Positions 33,322 through 43,050 of a DNA stretch of 64,000 nucleotides are shown here, one piece after another; positions within the stretch are counted from its first letter, which is position 1, and each line of letters begins with the position of its first letter. Under the pieces are notes generated by a model. It did no database searches and was not told where the DNA came from. It saw only the letters and a list, made by a program, of their open reading frames with translations. Made by a program: the position numbers and the translations under genes. Source of the DNA: Pseudomonas sp. FP198 (GTDB taxonomy: Bacteria > Pseudomonadota > Gammaproteobacteria > Pseudomonadales > Pseudomonadaceae); contig NZ_CP117452.1 of NCBI RefSeq assembly GCF_030687895.1, positions 5,261,001-5,325,000 on the forward strand. Reading direction: 5' to 3'.

Positions 33322-35967
33322 ATGCAAGACCTCGATCCCGTCGAAACCCAGGAATGGCTGGACGCCCTGGAATCGGTTCTCGACAAAGAAGGCGAAGACC
33401 GTGCTCATTACCTGATGACCCGTATGGGCGAACTCGCCACCCGCAGCGGTTCGCAACTGCCCTACGCCATCACCACGCCGTACCGCAACACGATCCCCGT
33501 TACCCACGAAGCACGCATGCCTGGCGACCTGTTCATGGAACGCCGCATTCGCTCGCTGGTGCGTTGGAACGCGTTGGCCATGGTCGTGCGGACCAACCTG
33601 AAAGATTCTGACCTGGGCGGTCACATCTCCAGCTTCGCCTCCAGCGCGACACTGTATGACATCGGCTTCAACTACTTCTTCCAGGCCCCGACCGACGAAC
33701 ACGGCGGCGACCTGATCTACTTCCAGGGTCACGCATCGCCAGGCGTCTACGCCCGTGCGTTCATGGAAGGCCGCATTACCGAAGACCAGATGAACAATTT
33801 CCGCCAGGAAGTGGACGGCAACGGCCTGTCCTCGTATCCGCACCCTTGGCTGATGCCGGACTTCTGGCAGTTCCCGACCGTATCCATGGGCCTGGGCCCG
33901 ATCCAGGCGATCTACCAGGCACGCTTCATGAAGTACCTGGAAGCCCGTGGTTTCATCCAGCCAGGCAAGCAGAAAGTCTGGTGCTTCATGGGCGACGGCG
34001 AGTGCGACGAGCCGGAATCCCTCGGCGCAATCTCCCTGGCCGGCCGCGAGAAGCTCGACAACCTGATCTTCGTCATCAACTGCAACCTGCAGCGCCTCGA
34101 CGGCCCGGTTCGTGGCAACGCCAAGATCATCCAGGAACTCGAAGGCGTGTTCCGTGGCGCCCAGTGGAACGTCAACAAAGTCATCTGGGGCCGTTTCTGG
34201 GACCCACTGCTGGCCAAGGACGTCGACGGCATCCTGCAGCGTCGCATGGACGAAGTCATCGACGGCGAGTACCAGAACTACAAGGCCAAGGACGGCGCGT
34301 TCGTCCGCGAGCACTTCTTCAACTCGCCTGAACTCAAGGCGATGGTTGCCGACCTGTCCGACGACGAGATCTGGAAGCTCAACCGTGGCGGCCACGACCC
34401 GTACAAGGTCTATGCGGCCTACCACCAGGCGGTCAACCACAAAGAGCAACCGACCGTCATCCTGGCCAAGACCATCAAGGGTTATGGCACCGGTGCCGGC
34501 GAAGCGAAGAACACCGCGCACAACACCAAGAAGGTCGATGTAGAGAGCCTGAAGCTGTTCCGCGATCGCTTCGACATTCCGGTCAAGGACAGCGAGCTGG
34601 AAAACCTGCCGTTCTTCAAGCCGGAAGAAGGCAGCGCCGAGGCCCGTTACCTGGCCGAGCGCCGCGCCGCCCTGGGTGGTTTCGTGCCGCAGCGCCGCGC
34701 CAAGAGCTTCAGCATCCCGACCCCGCCACTGGAAACCCTCAAGGCGATCCTGGACGGCTCGGGCGACCGTGAAATCTCCACCACCATGGCCTTCGTGCGG
34801 ATCCTCGCACAACTGGTCAAGGACAAGGAGATCGGCCAGCGCATCGTTCCGATCATCCCGGACGAAGCCCGTACCTTCGGTATGGAAGGCATGTTCCGCC
34901 AGCTGGGCATCTACTCGTCCGTCGGCCAGCTCTACGAGCCAGTCGATAAAGACCAGGTGATGTTCTACCGCGAGGACAAGAAGGGCCAGATCCTCGAAGA
35001 AGGCATCAACGAAGCGGGCGCCATGAGCTCGTTCATTGCCGCCGGTACTTCGTACTCCAGCCACAACCAGCCGATGCTGCCGTTCTACATCTTCTATTCG
35101 ATGTTCGGCTTCCAGCGTATCGGCGACCTGGCCTGGGCCGCTGGCGACAGCCGTACCCGTGGCTTCCTGATCGGCGGTACCGCCGGCCGGACCACGCTGA
35201 ACGGCGAAGGCCTGCAACACGAAGATGGCCACAGCCACATGCTGGCCGGGACCATCCCGAACTGCCGCACCTATGATCCGACCTACGGCTACGAGCTGGC
35301 GGTGATCATCCAGGACGGCATGAAGAAGATGATCGAAGAGCAACAGGACGTCTTCTACTACATCACCGTGATGAACGAATCCTACCAGCAGCCAGCCATG
35401 CCGGCCGGTGTCGAGGCAGGTATCGTCAAGGGCATGTACCTGCTCGAGGAAGACACCCGCGAAGCGGCGCACCACGTCCAGCTGATGGGCTCCGGCACCA
35501 TCCTGCGCGAAGTGCGTGAAGCGGCGAAGATCCTGCGCGAAGAATTCAACGTCGGCGCCGACGTCTGGAGTGTCACCAGCTTCAACGAATTGCGTCGCGA
35601 CGGCCTCGCTGTAGAGCGCAGCAACCGCCTGCACCCTGGCCAGAAGCCGAAACTGAGCTACGTCGAAGAATGCCTGAACGGTCGCAAAGGGCCGGTCATC
35701 GCCTCTACCGACTACATGAAGCTGTTCGCCGAGCAGATCCGCCAGTGGGTTCCGTCCAAGGAATTCAAGGTACTGGGCACCGACGGTTTCGGCCGTAGCG
35801 ACAGCCGCAAGAAGCTGCGTCACTTCTTCGAAGTCGACCGTAAGTTCGTTGTGTTGGCAGCCCTGGAAGCACTGGCTGACCGCGGCGATATCGAACCCAA
35901 GGTGGTGGCCGAGGCCATCGTCAAGTTCGGCATCGATCCGGAAAAACGCAACCCACTGGACTGCTGA
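33322..35967 (+). CDS. aceE: Pyruvate dehydrogenase E1 component (homodimeric type)
   Basis: AceE decarboxylates pyruvate with thiamine diphosphate and reductively acetylates the lipoyl groups of AceF. The 881-residue protein has the single-chain layout of proteobacterial E1. The ThDP motif starts at GDGECDEPES (G224-D225-G226) and ends with INCNLQRLDGPV about 30 residues on. GGTAGRTTLNGEGLQHEDGHSH, the active-site histidine loop, lies near residue 620-640. GEGDxx-type and C-terminal KFVVLAALEALADRG segments are as in other AceE proteins. The ATG at 33322 has GGAG upstream. The stop is followed after 11 bases by aceF, forming the aceEF operon; the lpd gene is not in the window. Confidence 0.97.
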   Translation: MQDLDPVETQEWLDALESVLDKEGEDRAHYLMTRMGELATRSGSQLPYAITTPYRNTIPVTHEARMPGDLFMERRIRSLVRWNALAMVVRTNLKDSDLGGHISSFASSATLYDIGFNYFFQAPTDEHGGDLIYFQGHASPGVYARAFMEGRITEDQMNNFRQEVDGNGLSSYPHPWLMPDFWQFPTVSMGLGPIQAIYQARFMKYLEARGFIQPGKQKVWCFMGDGECDEPESLGAISLAGREKLDNLIFVINCNLQRLDGPVRGNAKIIQELEGVFRGAQWNVNKVIWGRFWDPLLAKDVDGILQRRMDEVIDGEYQNYKAKDGAFVREHFFNSPELKAMVADLSDDEIWKLNRGGHDPYKVYAAYHQAVNHKEQPTVILAKTIKGYGTGAGEAKNTAHNTKKVDVESLKLFRDRFDIPVKDSELENLPFFKPEEGSAEARYLAERRAALGGFVPQRRAKSFSIPTPPLETLKAILDGSGDREISTTMAFVRILAQLVKDKEIGQRIVPIIPDEARTFGMEGMFRQLGIYSSVGQLYEPVDKDQVMFYREDKKGQILEEGINEAGAMSSFIAAGTSYSSHNQPMLPFYIFYSMFGFQRIGDLAWAAGDSRTRGFLIGGTAGRTTLNGEGLQHEDGHSHMLAGTIPNCRTYDPTYGYELAVIIQDGMKKMIEEQQDVFYYITVMNESYQQPAMPAGVEAGIVKGMYLLEEDTREAAHHVQLMGSGTILREVREAAKILREEFNVGADVWSVTSFNELRRDGLAVERSNRLHPGQKPKLSYVEECLNGRKGPVIASTDYMKLFAEQIRQWVPSKEFKVLGTDGFGRSDSRKKLRHFFEVDRKFVVLAALEALADRGDIEPKVVAEAIVKFGIDPEKRNPLDC

Positions 35968-35978
35968 GGAGAATTTTC

Positions 35979-37622
35979 GTGAGCGAACTCATTCGCGTAC
36001 CTGACATCGGCAGCGGTGAAGGTGAAGTAATTGAACTGTTTGTGAAGGTCGGCGACCGTATCGAAGCCGACCAGAGCATCCTGACGCTTGAATCGGACAA
36101 GGCCAGCATGGAAGTGCCCGCGCCGAAGGCCGGTGTCATCAAGAGCCTGAAAGTGAAGCTGGGCGACCGCCTGAAAGAGGGCGACGAGCTGCTGGAACTG
36201 GAAGTCGAAGGCGCCGCTGCGGCACCTGAAGCGCCAGCGCCCGCTGCGGCCCCGGCGGCGGCTGAAAAGCCTGCCGCTGCACCGGCTGCAGAAGCCGCTC
36301 CGGCGGCCGCGGCTGCACCTGCGGCAGCCTCTGTCCAGGACATTCATGTCCCGGACATCGGTTCGTCGGGCAAGGCCAAGATCATCGAAGTACTGGTCAA
36401 GGCTGGCGACACCGTCGAAGCCGACCAGTCGCTGATCACCCTGGAATCCGACAAGGCCAGTATGGAAATCCCTTCGCCGGCTGCCGGCGTGGTGGAAAGC
36501 GTCGAGGTCAAGCTGGACGACGAAGTCGGCACCGGTGACTTGATCCTCAAGCTGAAGGTAGCCGGTGCCTCGGCACCTGCCGCGCCAGCCCCGGCTGCGC
36601 CTGCTGCCAAGCCTGAGTCGGCCCCGGCTCCGGCTCCAGCCGCCGCGCCTGCCGCCAAGGCCGAAGCGGCTCCAGCCCCCGTCGCCGCTGCGCCTGCGCC
36701 AAGCGGCGCCAAGGTGCACGCCGGCCCAGCCGTGCGTCAGCTGGCCCGTGAGTTCGGCGTCGAGCTGTCGGCCGTCGGCCCAAGCGGTCCTCACGGTCGC
36801 GTGCTGAAGGAAGACGTGCAGGCCTACGTCAAGGCCATGATGCAGAAGGCCAAGAACGCACCGGCCGAAGGCGCCACTGGCGGCGCGGGTATCCCGCCGA
36901 TTCCGGCGGTGGACTTCAGCCGCTTCGGTGAAACCGAAGAAGTCGCGATGACCCGCCTGATGCAGATCGGCGCGTCGAGCCTGCATCGCAGCTGGCTGAA
37001 CATTCCACACGTGACTCAGTTCGACCAGGCTGACATCACCGAACTGGAAGCCTTCCGCGTCGCACAGAAAGCCGTGGCCGAAAAGGCCGGCGTGAAGCTG
37101 ACCGTGTTGCCGCTGCTGCTCAAGGCTTGCGCGCACCTGCTCAAGGAACTGCCGGACTTCAACGCCTCCCTGGCCCCAAGCGGCAAGGCTGTGATCCGCA
37201 AGAAGTACGTGCACATCGGCTTTGCCGTCGACACCCCGGAAGGCCTGCTGGTACCGGTCATCCGCAACGTCGACCAGAAGAGCCTGCTGCAACTGGCTGG
37301 CGAAGCCGCTGCCCTGGCCGAAAAAGCCCGGAACAAAAAGCTCACCGCCGACGACATGCAGGGCGCCTGCTTCACTATCTCCAGCCTCGGCCACATTGGC
37401 GGCACCGGCTTCACGCCGATCGTCAACGCGCCGGAAGTGGCGATCCTGGGTGTCTCCAAGGCCACCATCCAGCCAGTCTGGGACGGTAAAGCCTTCCAGC
37501 CCAAGCTGATGCTGCCGCTGTCGCTGTCCTACGATCACCGTGTGATCAATGGTGCGGCCGCTGCACGCTTCACCAAGCGCTTGAGCGACCTGCTGGGCGA
37601 CATCCGCACCATCCTGCTGTGA
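35979..37622 (+). CDS. aceF: Pyruvate dehydrogenase E2, dihydrolipoyl acetyltransferase
   Basis: AceF forms the core of the pyruvate dehydrogenase complex and transfers acetyl groups from lipoyl-lysine to CoA. It has 547 residues with two lipoyl domains (lysines K41 and K159, each in ESDKASME), separated by Ala/Pro-rich flexible linkers (about 75-118 and 195-245). The E3/E1-binding domain follows (about 246-282: AGPAVRQLAREFGVELSAV), then the catalytic domain with SYDHRVINGAAAARF (active-site H520; Asn instead of the common Asp at 524, as in Azotobacter E2). The start is GTG at 35979, preceded by GAGGAG. Escherichia E2 usually has three lipoyl domains; two is normal for pseudomonads. Confidence 0.97.
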   Translation: MSELIRVPDIGSGEGEVIELFVKVGDRIEADQSILTLESDKASMEVPAPKAGVIKSLKVKLGDRLKEGDELLELEVEGAAAAPEAPAPAAAPAAAEKPAAAPAAEAAPAAAAAPAAASVQDIHVPDIGSSGKAKIIEVLVKAGDTVEADQSLITLESDKASMEIPSPAAGVVESVEVKLDDEVGTGDLILKLKVAGASAPAAPAPAAPAAKPESAPAPAPAAAPAAKAEAAPAPVAAAPAPSGAKVHAGPAVRQLAREFGVELSAVGPSGPHGRVLKEDVQAYVKAMMQKAKNAPAEGATGGAGIPPIPAVDFSRFGETEEVAMTRLMQIGASSLHRSWLNIPHVTQFDQADITELEAFRVAQKAVAEKAGVKLTVLPLLLKACAHLLKELPDFNASLAPSGKAVIRKKYVHIGFAVDTPEGLLVPVIRNVDQKSLLQLAGEAAALAEKARNKKLTADDMQGACFTISSLGHIGGTGFTPIVNAPEVAILGVSKATIQPVWDGKAFQPKLMLPLSLSYDHRVINGAAAARFTKRLSDLLGDIRTILL

Positions 37623-37630
37623 CACCGAAT

Positions 37631-37654
37631 GGCCCTCCTCACGGAGGGCCCTTT
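37631..37654 (+). terminator. Intrinsic terminator 1 after aceF
   Basis: GGCCCTCC-TCAC-GGAGGGCC hairpin followed by a short CTTT, nine bases after the aceF stop. The T-tract is weak, which may be why a second terminator follows. Confidence 0.75.
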
Positions 37655-37690
37655 GGAATTCGTTTTCCGAGCGCCACGCTCGTACCTCAA

Positions 37691-37717
37691 CCCCGCCCGT
37701 CTGGCGGGGCTTTTTTT
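37691..37717 (+). terminator. Intrinsic terminator 2 after aceF
   Basis: CCCCGCC-CGTCT-GGCGGGG hairpin followed directly by CTTTTTTT, a textbook rho-independent terminator about 70 bases after aceF. Confidence 0.9.
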
Positions 37718-37751
37718 GTCTGCGATTCAAGTCAGGCAGTTGCCATCCCCA

Positions 37752-37842
37752 TCGCGAGCAGGCTCGCTCCCACAATGGATCGGTGGGGCTTGCACGGTCT
37801 GAAGGACTACTCCTGTGGGAACGAGCCTGCTCGCGATGGCGG
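37752..37842. repeat. Inverted REP pair, tail-to-tail orientation (GTGGGAGCGAGC type)
   Basis: TCGCGAGCAGGCTCGCTCCCAC at the left and GTGGGAACGAGCCTGCTCGCGA at the right. Here the GTGGGAG ends face inward, opposite to the doublets at 29343 or 52808. The remainder of the 401-base gap up to 38023 shows only the two aceF terminators and AT-rich DNA that could carry the phosphatase promoter. Confidence 0.85.
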
Positions 37843-38023
37843 AATGTCAGGCATCGCGGCAATCTTCCTACCCCGCAAGCATTGAATGACTACGCCCTCT
37901 GCTGCTTATTCCCCACAACCTGCGCCCCCTTCCCCATCAACATTTTCCGCGCGCAGGGCCTTAGCATCGAACCGCCAAGGCATCTTGATACGTGCCCCAT
38001 TAAAACTTCGAATGGATTCGAAT

Positions 38024-39415
38024 ATGTTCAAACCTACCGTCGGCCCTATCGTCGGCCATACCACGTCCCATCACGCCCGGATATTCCTGCGAGGCGACCA
38101 CGCCAACAACAGGGTCTTCGCCGGGATTCGCCACAGGCGCCAAGGTGACACCCGCTGGTCGCAAGGCCAGTTCGTGCAATTGAAGGCTTACCGCGACATG
38201 ACCGCTGTGATCGTGCTCAAGGGTCTTCGCGCCGATACCGCCTACGAATACCAGGCGGGCTGGTTCAGCCCCCTGCGCCCGACCCATACCACGGCGACCG
38301 TGCAGCAGTTGCCATTGCCATGGCCCGGGGAGGTTTACCACTTGCGCACGCCGTCCGTCACGGATAACGCTGCGCGCAGCTATATCGTGGGCTCCTGTCG
38401 TTATCTGCAGATTGCCGGCGACGTGCCGTTGTTGCCCGGGCTCGGTGACCGCATCTTCGCGAGCATCAACCACCTCGTGAAGCGGGCTGATCCGCCGATC
38501 AGTGCCGTGCTGATGACCGGTGACCAGGTCTACCTCGATGACCTGAACAAGGTCGCCCCGGACCGCAGCGCCCGGGACATTCTGTTCAAGTACCGCACGG
38601 CCTTTTCCCAGCCGCATATCAGGCGGTTGATGTCCAGCGTACCGACCTACATGATCCTCGATGACCATGAAATAGAGGACAACTGGCCCGCCAATAAAGA
38701 ACCGGACGATGAGCGTCTATACGCCAACGCCCTGGATGCCTATGCGCTGTATCAGGCCAGCCATGGCCCGGCTGGCGAAGACCTGGACGACGCAAGCCCA
38801 GGCCGACCGCCGCGACGATTCTGGTACCTGTTCGCTCATGGGGATATCCAATGGTTCGTCACCGACAGCCGGACCCGACGCAACCTGTCGGCGGCTGACC
38901 GGCGCATCCTTGATCAAGAACAGGAGCAGGCGCTGCTCGAATGGCTCATCGGCAGCACTGCCAGGGTCAAGTTTGTCGTGACCAGCGTCATGTTCTACCC
39001 CGATCGCAGACTTGATGACGGGGACGCCTGGCAAGCCTTCCCGCAGCAACGCCTGCGCCTGATCGAAGCCATCCGCACGCACCGGATCAAAAACGTGATT
39101 TTCGTCTCCGGCGACGTGCACGGCTCCCTGACCAGCCGCCTGGTTCACAGCCAGGATCCTGATTTCGTAGTTCACACCATCGTTTCCTCGCCGCTGTGCA
39201 ACAGCCTGCTGCTGCCCTACGCCACAGCCTCGAGTTTCATTATCGGCGAGCCCATGGCCAAGGCAGCGGGCGGCGAATATCGATATGAACTGACCAGCAA
39301 GGTCATCAGCCAGGACAATTTTGCTCAGCTGCGAGTAACGACCCAGAGCATCCAAGTGACCTTTCATGACCGTGACGGCGGCCTCTTGGAGGTCGTCGAT
39401 ATACCGTTGCGCTGA
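38024..39415 (+). CDS. PhoD-like metallophosphatase (alkaline phosphatase D family)
   Basis: A 463-residue protein with the PhoD metallophosphoesterase layout: an N-terminal fibronectin-like strand domain (about 1-110), then GSCRYLQ, VLMTGDQVYLDDLNKVAP, the strongly conserved ILDDHEIEDNW, DSRTRR and the late VSGDVHGSLTS. These are the metal ligands of PhoD. No Tat or Sec signal peptide is present from the likely starts (ATG 38024, or 38012 four codons earlier), so unlike Bacillus PhoD it is probably cytoplasmic, perhaps a phosphodiesterase on an unknown substrate. A longer frame from 37886 has no signal peptide either. It is flanked by REP pairs and intergenic DNA, a monocistronic unit absent from the P. 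aeruginosa order as I recall it. Confidence 0.82.
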   Translation: MFKPTVGPIVGHTTSHHARIFLRGDHANNRVFAGIRHRRQGDTRWSQGQFVQLKAYRDMTAVIVLKGLRADTAYEYQAGWFSPLRPTHTTATVQQLPLPWPGEVYHLRTPSVTDNAARSYIVGSCRYLQIAGDVPLLPGLGDRIFASINHLVKRADPPISAVLMTGDQVYLDDLNKVAPDRSARDILFKYRTAFSQPHIRRLMSSVPTYMILDDHEIEDNWPANKEPDDERLYANALDAYALYQASHGPAGEDLDDASPGRPPRRFWYLFAHGDIQWFVTDSRTRRNLSAADRRILDQEQEQALLEWLIGSTARVKFVVTSVMFYPDRRLDDGDAWQAFPQQRLRLIEAIRTHRIKNVIFVSGDVHGSLTSRLVHSQDPDFVVHTIVSSPLCNSLLLPYATASSFIIGEPMAKAAGGEYRYELTSKVISQDNFAQLRVTTQSIQVTFHDRDGGLLEVVDIPLR

Positions 39416-39609
39416 CCAGCGGTGGCACAACAAATGCCTCTGATCGGCCGGCCACTGGAGAAATCCGCTGTTCGGCCGATAAAAGGTTTATAGCACTTGG
39501 CCTTCATGTCTCTTGTCAGCCAGTGCCGCAATGATGCAACCTTGCGGCAATCCGTAATAACGAGGGCGTCAGCCCGGCGCGATCAGCATCTTCGAAGCGA
39601 GTTTCCCTC

Positions 39610-42303
39610 ATGAAAAGCCAACCCGATGCCGCCAGCCGTATGGCGGCCGAGGTAGTGACGCAGTTACCGGTGCCCTCGCGGCTCGGTATGCTGCGTTTCG
39701 AACGGCTGAATGAAGCAAGCTGGGCGCTGCTGTTTCTCGATCCCAACTGCGAACGTTACTTTGGCCTGCCGGCCGTCGAGCTGTGCTCGCTGGTGAGTTC
39801 GCCCTACGCCAGCCTCATGGAGCCGGAAGCACGCTACCAGCTGCACGACGCGATCCAGCAGCAGTTGACCCAGGCCCCTCATTACCAGATCAGCTACACA
39901 CTGCACACCGCCAGGGGACCGTTGCACCTCCTGGAAACAGGTGAAACCTACAAACAGCACAACCGCCATTTGCTGCGCGGCTATCTGCTGGTGGTGGACA
40001 GCCTGCTGCCGACCGAGCCCTCCGTGCCGGCGCTCGATCTGGAAACCCAGAACTCGCGCCTGCAGATCGCTCTGGAACTGAACCAGCGCGCCCAGCAGGA
40101 GCAGCTCCAGCATCTTGACCGGGTGCGCGCCCAACAAGACCTGATCCTGCTGCTGACCCGCCAGCGCTACAGCGCCAACAATTCGTTGCAGGAAGCCGCC
40201 GAGCTGATTACCCGCAGCGCCTGCGATATCTACCAGATCGACAGCGCCAGCATCTGGAATCTGGAGGACGGCAAACTGCTGCCGATCTCGGCCTATAACC
40301 GCGCCTCCCAGGACTATTTCCTGCCGGAAGTGATCAATGCCAGCGAGTTTCCAACCTACATGGAGGCCTTGCAGACCTGCCGCGCCATTGACGCCCACAA
40401 CGCGATGCGCGACCCGCGCACCCGCGAGATGGCCGAGAACCTGCGCGCCCGCGACGTCAACGCGATCCTCGACGCCAGTATCCGTATCGACGGCCAGGTG
40501 GTGGGCGTCCTGTGCCTTGAGCAAGTAGGCGTCACCCGCGCCTGGCAATCGGACGAAATCGCCTTCGCCGGCGAACTGGCGGACCAGTTCGCCCAGGTCA
40601 TCAACAACCACAACCGGCGCACCGCCACCAGTGCCCTGCACTTGTTCCAGCGCGCGGTGGAACAGAGCGCCAACGCGTTTCTGCTGGTCAACTGCGACGG
40701 CGTGGTGGAATACGTCAACCCGAGCTTCACCGCCATCACTCAGTACACCACCGAAGAAGTCCACGGTCAGCGCCTGTCCGAGTTGCCGGCCCTGGAGAAT
40801 CTCAGCGAACTGCTCTTCGACGCACCGTCGGCCCTGGCCCAGAGCAACAGTTGGCAGGGCGAATTCAAGAGCCGGCGCAAAAATCTCGAGCCCTACTGGG
40901 GCCAGCTGTCGATTTCCAAGGTCTATGGTGACAACCGCGAACTGACCCACTACATCGGCATCTACGAAGACATCACCCAGACCAAACTGGCCCAGCAGCG
41001 CATCGAACGCCTGGCCTACACCGACAACCTGACCAACCTGGGCAACCGCCCGGCGTTCATCCGCAATCTCGATGAGCGCTTCGCCCGGGACAGCGACTCG
41101 CCCATCAGCCTGCTGCTGGTCGACATCGACAACTTCAAGCGCATCAACGACAGCCTCGGCCACCAGACCGGCGACAAGCTGCTGATCAGCCTGGCCCGAC
41201 GCCTGCGCAACAGCCTGAGCCCAAGCGGCAGCCTGGCGCGGTTCGCCAGTAACGAGTTCGCCGTGCTGCTGGATGACACCGGCCTGGAAGCCGGCCAGCA
41301 GATCGCCAGCCAATTGCTGATGACGCTCGACAAACCGATGTTCGTCGACAACCAGTTGATCAGCGTGACCGGTTCGGTCGGCCTGGCCTGCGCACCGTTG
41401 CATGGGCGTGACCCGCAGACGCTGATGCGCAACGCCGGCCTCGCCCTGCACAAGGCCAAGGCCAACGGCAAGCATCAGGTCCAAGTGTTCACCGAGGCGC
41501 TGAACGCCGAGGCCAGCTACAAGCTGTTCGTGGAAAACAACCTGCGCCGCGCCCTGACCCAGAATGAACTGGACGTTTTCTACCAGCCCAAGCTGTGCCT
41601 GCGCAGCGGTCGCCTGCTGGGCATGGAGGCTCTGCTGCGCTGGAACCACCCGGAAAAAGGCATGATCCGTCCGGACCAGTTCATCAGCGTGGCCGAGGAA
41701 ACCGGCCTGATCATCCCCATCGGCAAATGGATCGCCCGCCAGGCTTGCCGCATGAGCAAGCAATTGACCGCTGCCGGCCTGGGCAACCTGCAGGTGGCGA
41801 TCAACCTGTCGCCCAAGCAGTTCTCCGACCCCGACCTGGTGGCCTCGATCGCCAGCATCCTCAAGGAAGAGCAACTGCCCGCCCGCTTGCTGGAACTGGA
41901 GCTGACCGAAGGTCTGCTGCTCGAAGCCACCGAAGACACGCACCTGCAACTCGACCAGCTCAAGCGCCTGGGCCTGACCCTGGCCATGGACGATTTCGGT
42001 ACCGGTTATTCATCCCTGAGCTATCTGAAGAAATTCCCGATCGACATCATCAAGATCGATCGCAGCTTCATCCATGAGATCCCGGATAACCAGGACGACA
42101 TGGAAATCACCTCCGCCGTGATCGCCATGGCCCACAACCTCAAACTCAAGGTCGTCGCCGAAGGCATCGAGACCGCCCAGCAGCTGGCGTTCCTGCGGCG
42201 CCACCGCTGCGACGTCGGCCAGGGCTACCTGTTCGACCGGCCGATTCCCGGCGCAGAGCTTGTCGAGAAGCTCAAGCGCTACCCGCGCGGCCCTCTTGTC
42301 TGA
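39610..42303 (+). CDS. dipA: PAS/GAF/GGDEF/EAL cyclic-di-GMP phosphodiesterase (DipA-like)
   Basis: An 897-residue cytosolic sensor enzyme. Order: an N-terminal PAS-like region (about 20-130), a coiled stretch, a GAF domain (about 175-330, LITRSACDIYQIDSASIWNL onward), a PAS domain (about 343-460, FQRAVEQSANAFLLVNCDG), a GGDEF domain with degenerate ASNEF at 546-550, and an EAL domain with E673 in GMEALLRWNHPEKG, then MDDFGTGYSSLSYLKKFPID and VVAEGIET. The GGDEF half should be catalytically dead and may bind GTP; the EAL half is complete, so the protein should hydrolyse c-di-GMP. Position between aceF and msrA and near-identical length match P. aeruginosa DipA (PA5017), which drives biofilm dispersion. 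Confidence 0.92.
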   Translation: MKSQPDAASRMAAEVVTQLPVPSRLGMLRFERLNEASWALLFLDPNCERYFGLPAVELCSLVSSPYASLMEPEARYQLHDAIQQQLTQAPHYQISYTLHTARGPLHLLETGETYKQHNRHLLRGYLLVVDSLLPTEPSVPALDLETQNSRLQIALELNQRAQQEQLQHLDRVRAQQDLILLLTRQRYSANNSLQEAAELITRSACDIYQIDSASIWNLEDGKLLPISAYNRASQDYFLPEVINASEFPTYMEALQTCRAIDAHNAMRDPRTREMAENLRARDVNAILDASIRIDGQVVGVLCLEQVGVTRAWQSDEIAFAGELADQFAQVINNHNRRTATSALHLFQRAVEQSANAFLLVNCDGVVEYVNPSFTAITQYTTEEVHGQRLSELPALENLSELLFDAPSALAQSNSWQGEFKSRRKNLEPYWGQLSISKVYGDNRELTHYIGIYEDITQTKLAQQRIERLAYTDNLTNLGNRPAFIRNLDERFARDSDSPISLLLVDIDNFKRINDSLGHQTGDKLLISLARRLRNSLSPSGSLARFASNEFAVLLDDTGLEAGQQIASQLLMTLDKPMFVDNQLISVTGSVGLACAPLHGRDPQTLMRNAGLALHKAKANGKHQVQVFTEALNAEASYKLFVENNLRRALTQNELDVFYQPKLCLRSGRLLGMEALLRWNHPEKGMIRPDQFISVAEETGLIIPIGKWIARQACRMSKQLTAAGLGNLQVAINLSPKQFSDPDLVASIASILKEEQLPARLLELELTEGLLLEATEDTHLQLDQLKRLGLTLAMDDFGTGYSSLSYLKKFPIDIIKIDRSFIHEIPDNQDDMEITSAVIAMAHNLKLKVVAEGIETAQQLAFLRRHRCDVGQGYLFDRPIPGAELVEKLKRYPRGPLV

Positions 42304-42304
42304 C

Positions 42305-42333
42305 AGCCGCTTATAGCGAGCAGCGGCTTTTCT
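42305..42333 (+). terminator. Intrinsic terminator after dipA
   Basis: AGCCGCT, a ten-base loop, AGCGGCT and then TTTTCT, starting one base after the dipA stop codon. A good but short hairpin. Confidence 0.7.
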
Positions 42334-42387
42334 GAGGCACACTGACGGTCTATTTCGCTCAATTCAATCTGACTGAGAGGACTGATG

Positions 42388-43035
42388 ATGGTCTTGCGCT
42401 CGGAAATCCTGGTGAACAAAAACGTGCTTCCTACTCAAGAACAATCTCTGCCTGGCCGTGAAACCCCAATGACCGTGCCGGAAAAACACTTCGTCCATGA
42501 CGCGCCGCTGCTGGGCCCGTTTGCCATGGACGTGGACTTCGCGATCTTCGGCCTGGGTTGCTTCTGGGGTGCGGAGCGTAAGTTCTGGCAACGTGAAGGC
42601 GTGGTCAGCACCGCGGTAGGTTACGCGGGTGGCTTTACGCCAAACCCGACTTACGAAGAGGTCTGTTCGGGCCTGACCGGCCACAGCGAAGTGGTGCTGG
42701 TGGTCTACGAGCCGGCGAAGGTCAGCTACGAGCAGCTTCTGAAGATGTTCTGGGAACTGCACAACCCGACCCAGGGCATGCGCCAGGGAAATGACATTGG
42801 CACCCAGTATCGCTCGGTGATCTATTGCACCACGCCCGAGCAACTGGAAGCGGCGAAGAACAGCAAGGACGTGTTCCAGGCTGAGCTGAACAAGGCCGGT
42901 AAAGGCGAAATCACCACCGAAATCGACGAAGCGCCGACCTTCTACTTTGCCGAGGCGTATCACCAGCAATACCTGGCGAAGAACCCTGAAGGTTATTGCG
43001 GCATTGGCGGTACGGGCGTGACTTGCCCGATCTGA
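42388..43035 (+). CDS. msrA: Peptide methionine sulfoxide reductase MsrA
   Basis: MsrA reduces methionine-S-sulfoxide in proteins and free methionine, repairing oxidative damage. The 215-residue protein has the active-site motif [14 protein letters not shown] (about residues 54-67, nucleophilic cysteine in GCFWG) and the family block [13 protein letters not shown] [12 protein letters not shown]. The C-terminal [10 protein letters not shown] holds the resolving cysteines of the E. coli-type enzyme. Two adjacent ATGs exist; the second, at 42388, has the better spacing to GAGAGG and gives the length expected for pseudomonads. The position after dipA matches PAO1 (PA5018). Confidence 0.96.
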   Translation: MVLRSEILVNKNVLPTQEQSLPGRETPMTVPEKHFVHDAPLLGPFAMDVDFAIFGLGCFWGAERKFWQREGVVSTAVGYAGGFTPNPTYEEVCSGLTGHSEVVLVVYEPAKVSYEQLLKMFWELHNPTQGMRQGNDIGTQYRSVIYCTTPEQLEAAKNSKDVFQAELNKAGKGEITTEIDEAPTFYFAEAYHQQYLAKNPEGYCGIGGTGVTCPI

Positions 43036-43050
43036 CCATTCTGAAAGTAT

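Noticed and set aside
33208..35823. 871-codon open frame opposite aceE
   Set aside because: It lies fully antisense to aceE, has no family motif and is an effect of GC-rich third positions. Similar long antisense frames opposite glnE (29613-32357), msbA (12914-14854), putA (50493-52895) and the carbamoyltransferase (20126-21949) were dropped for the same reason.
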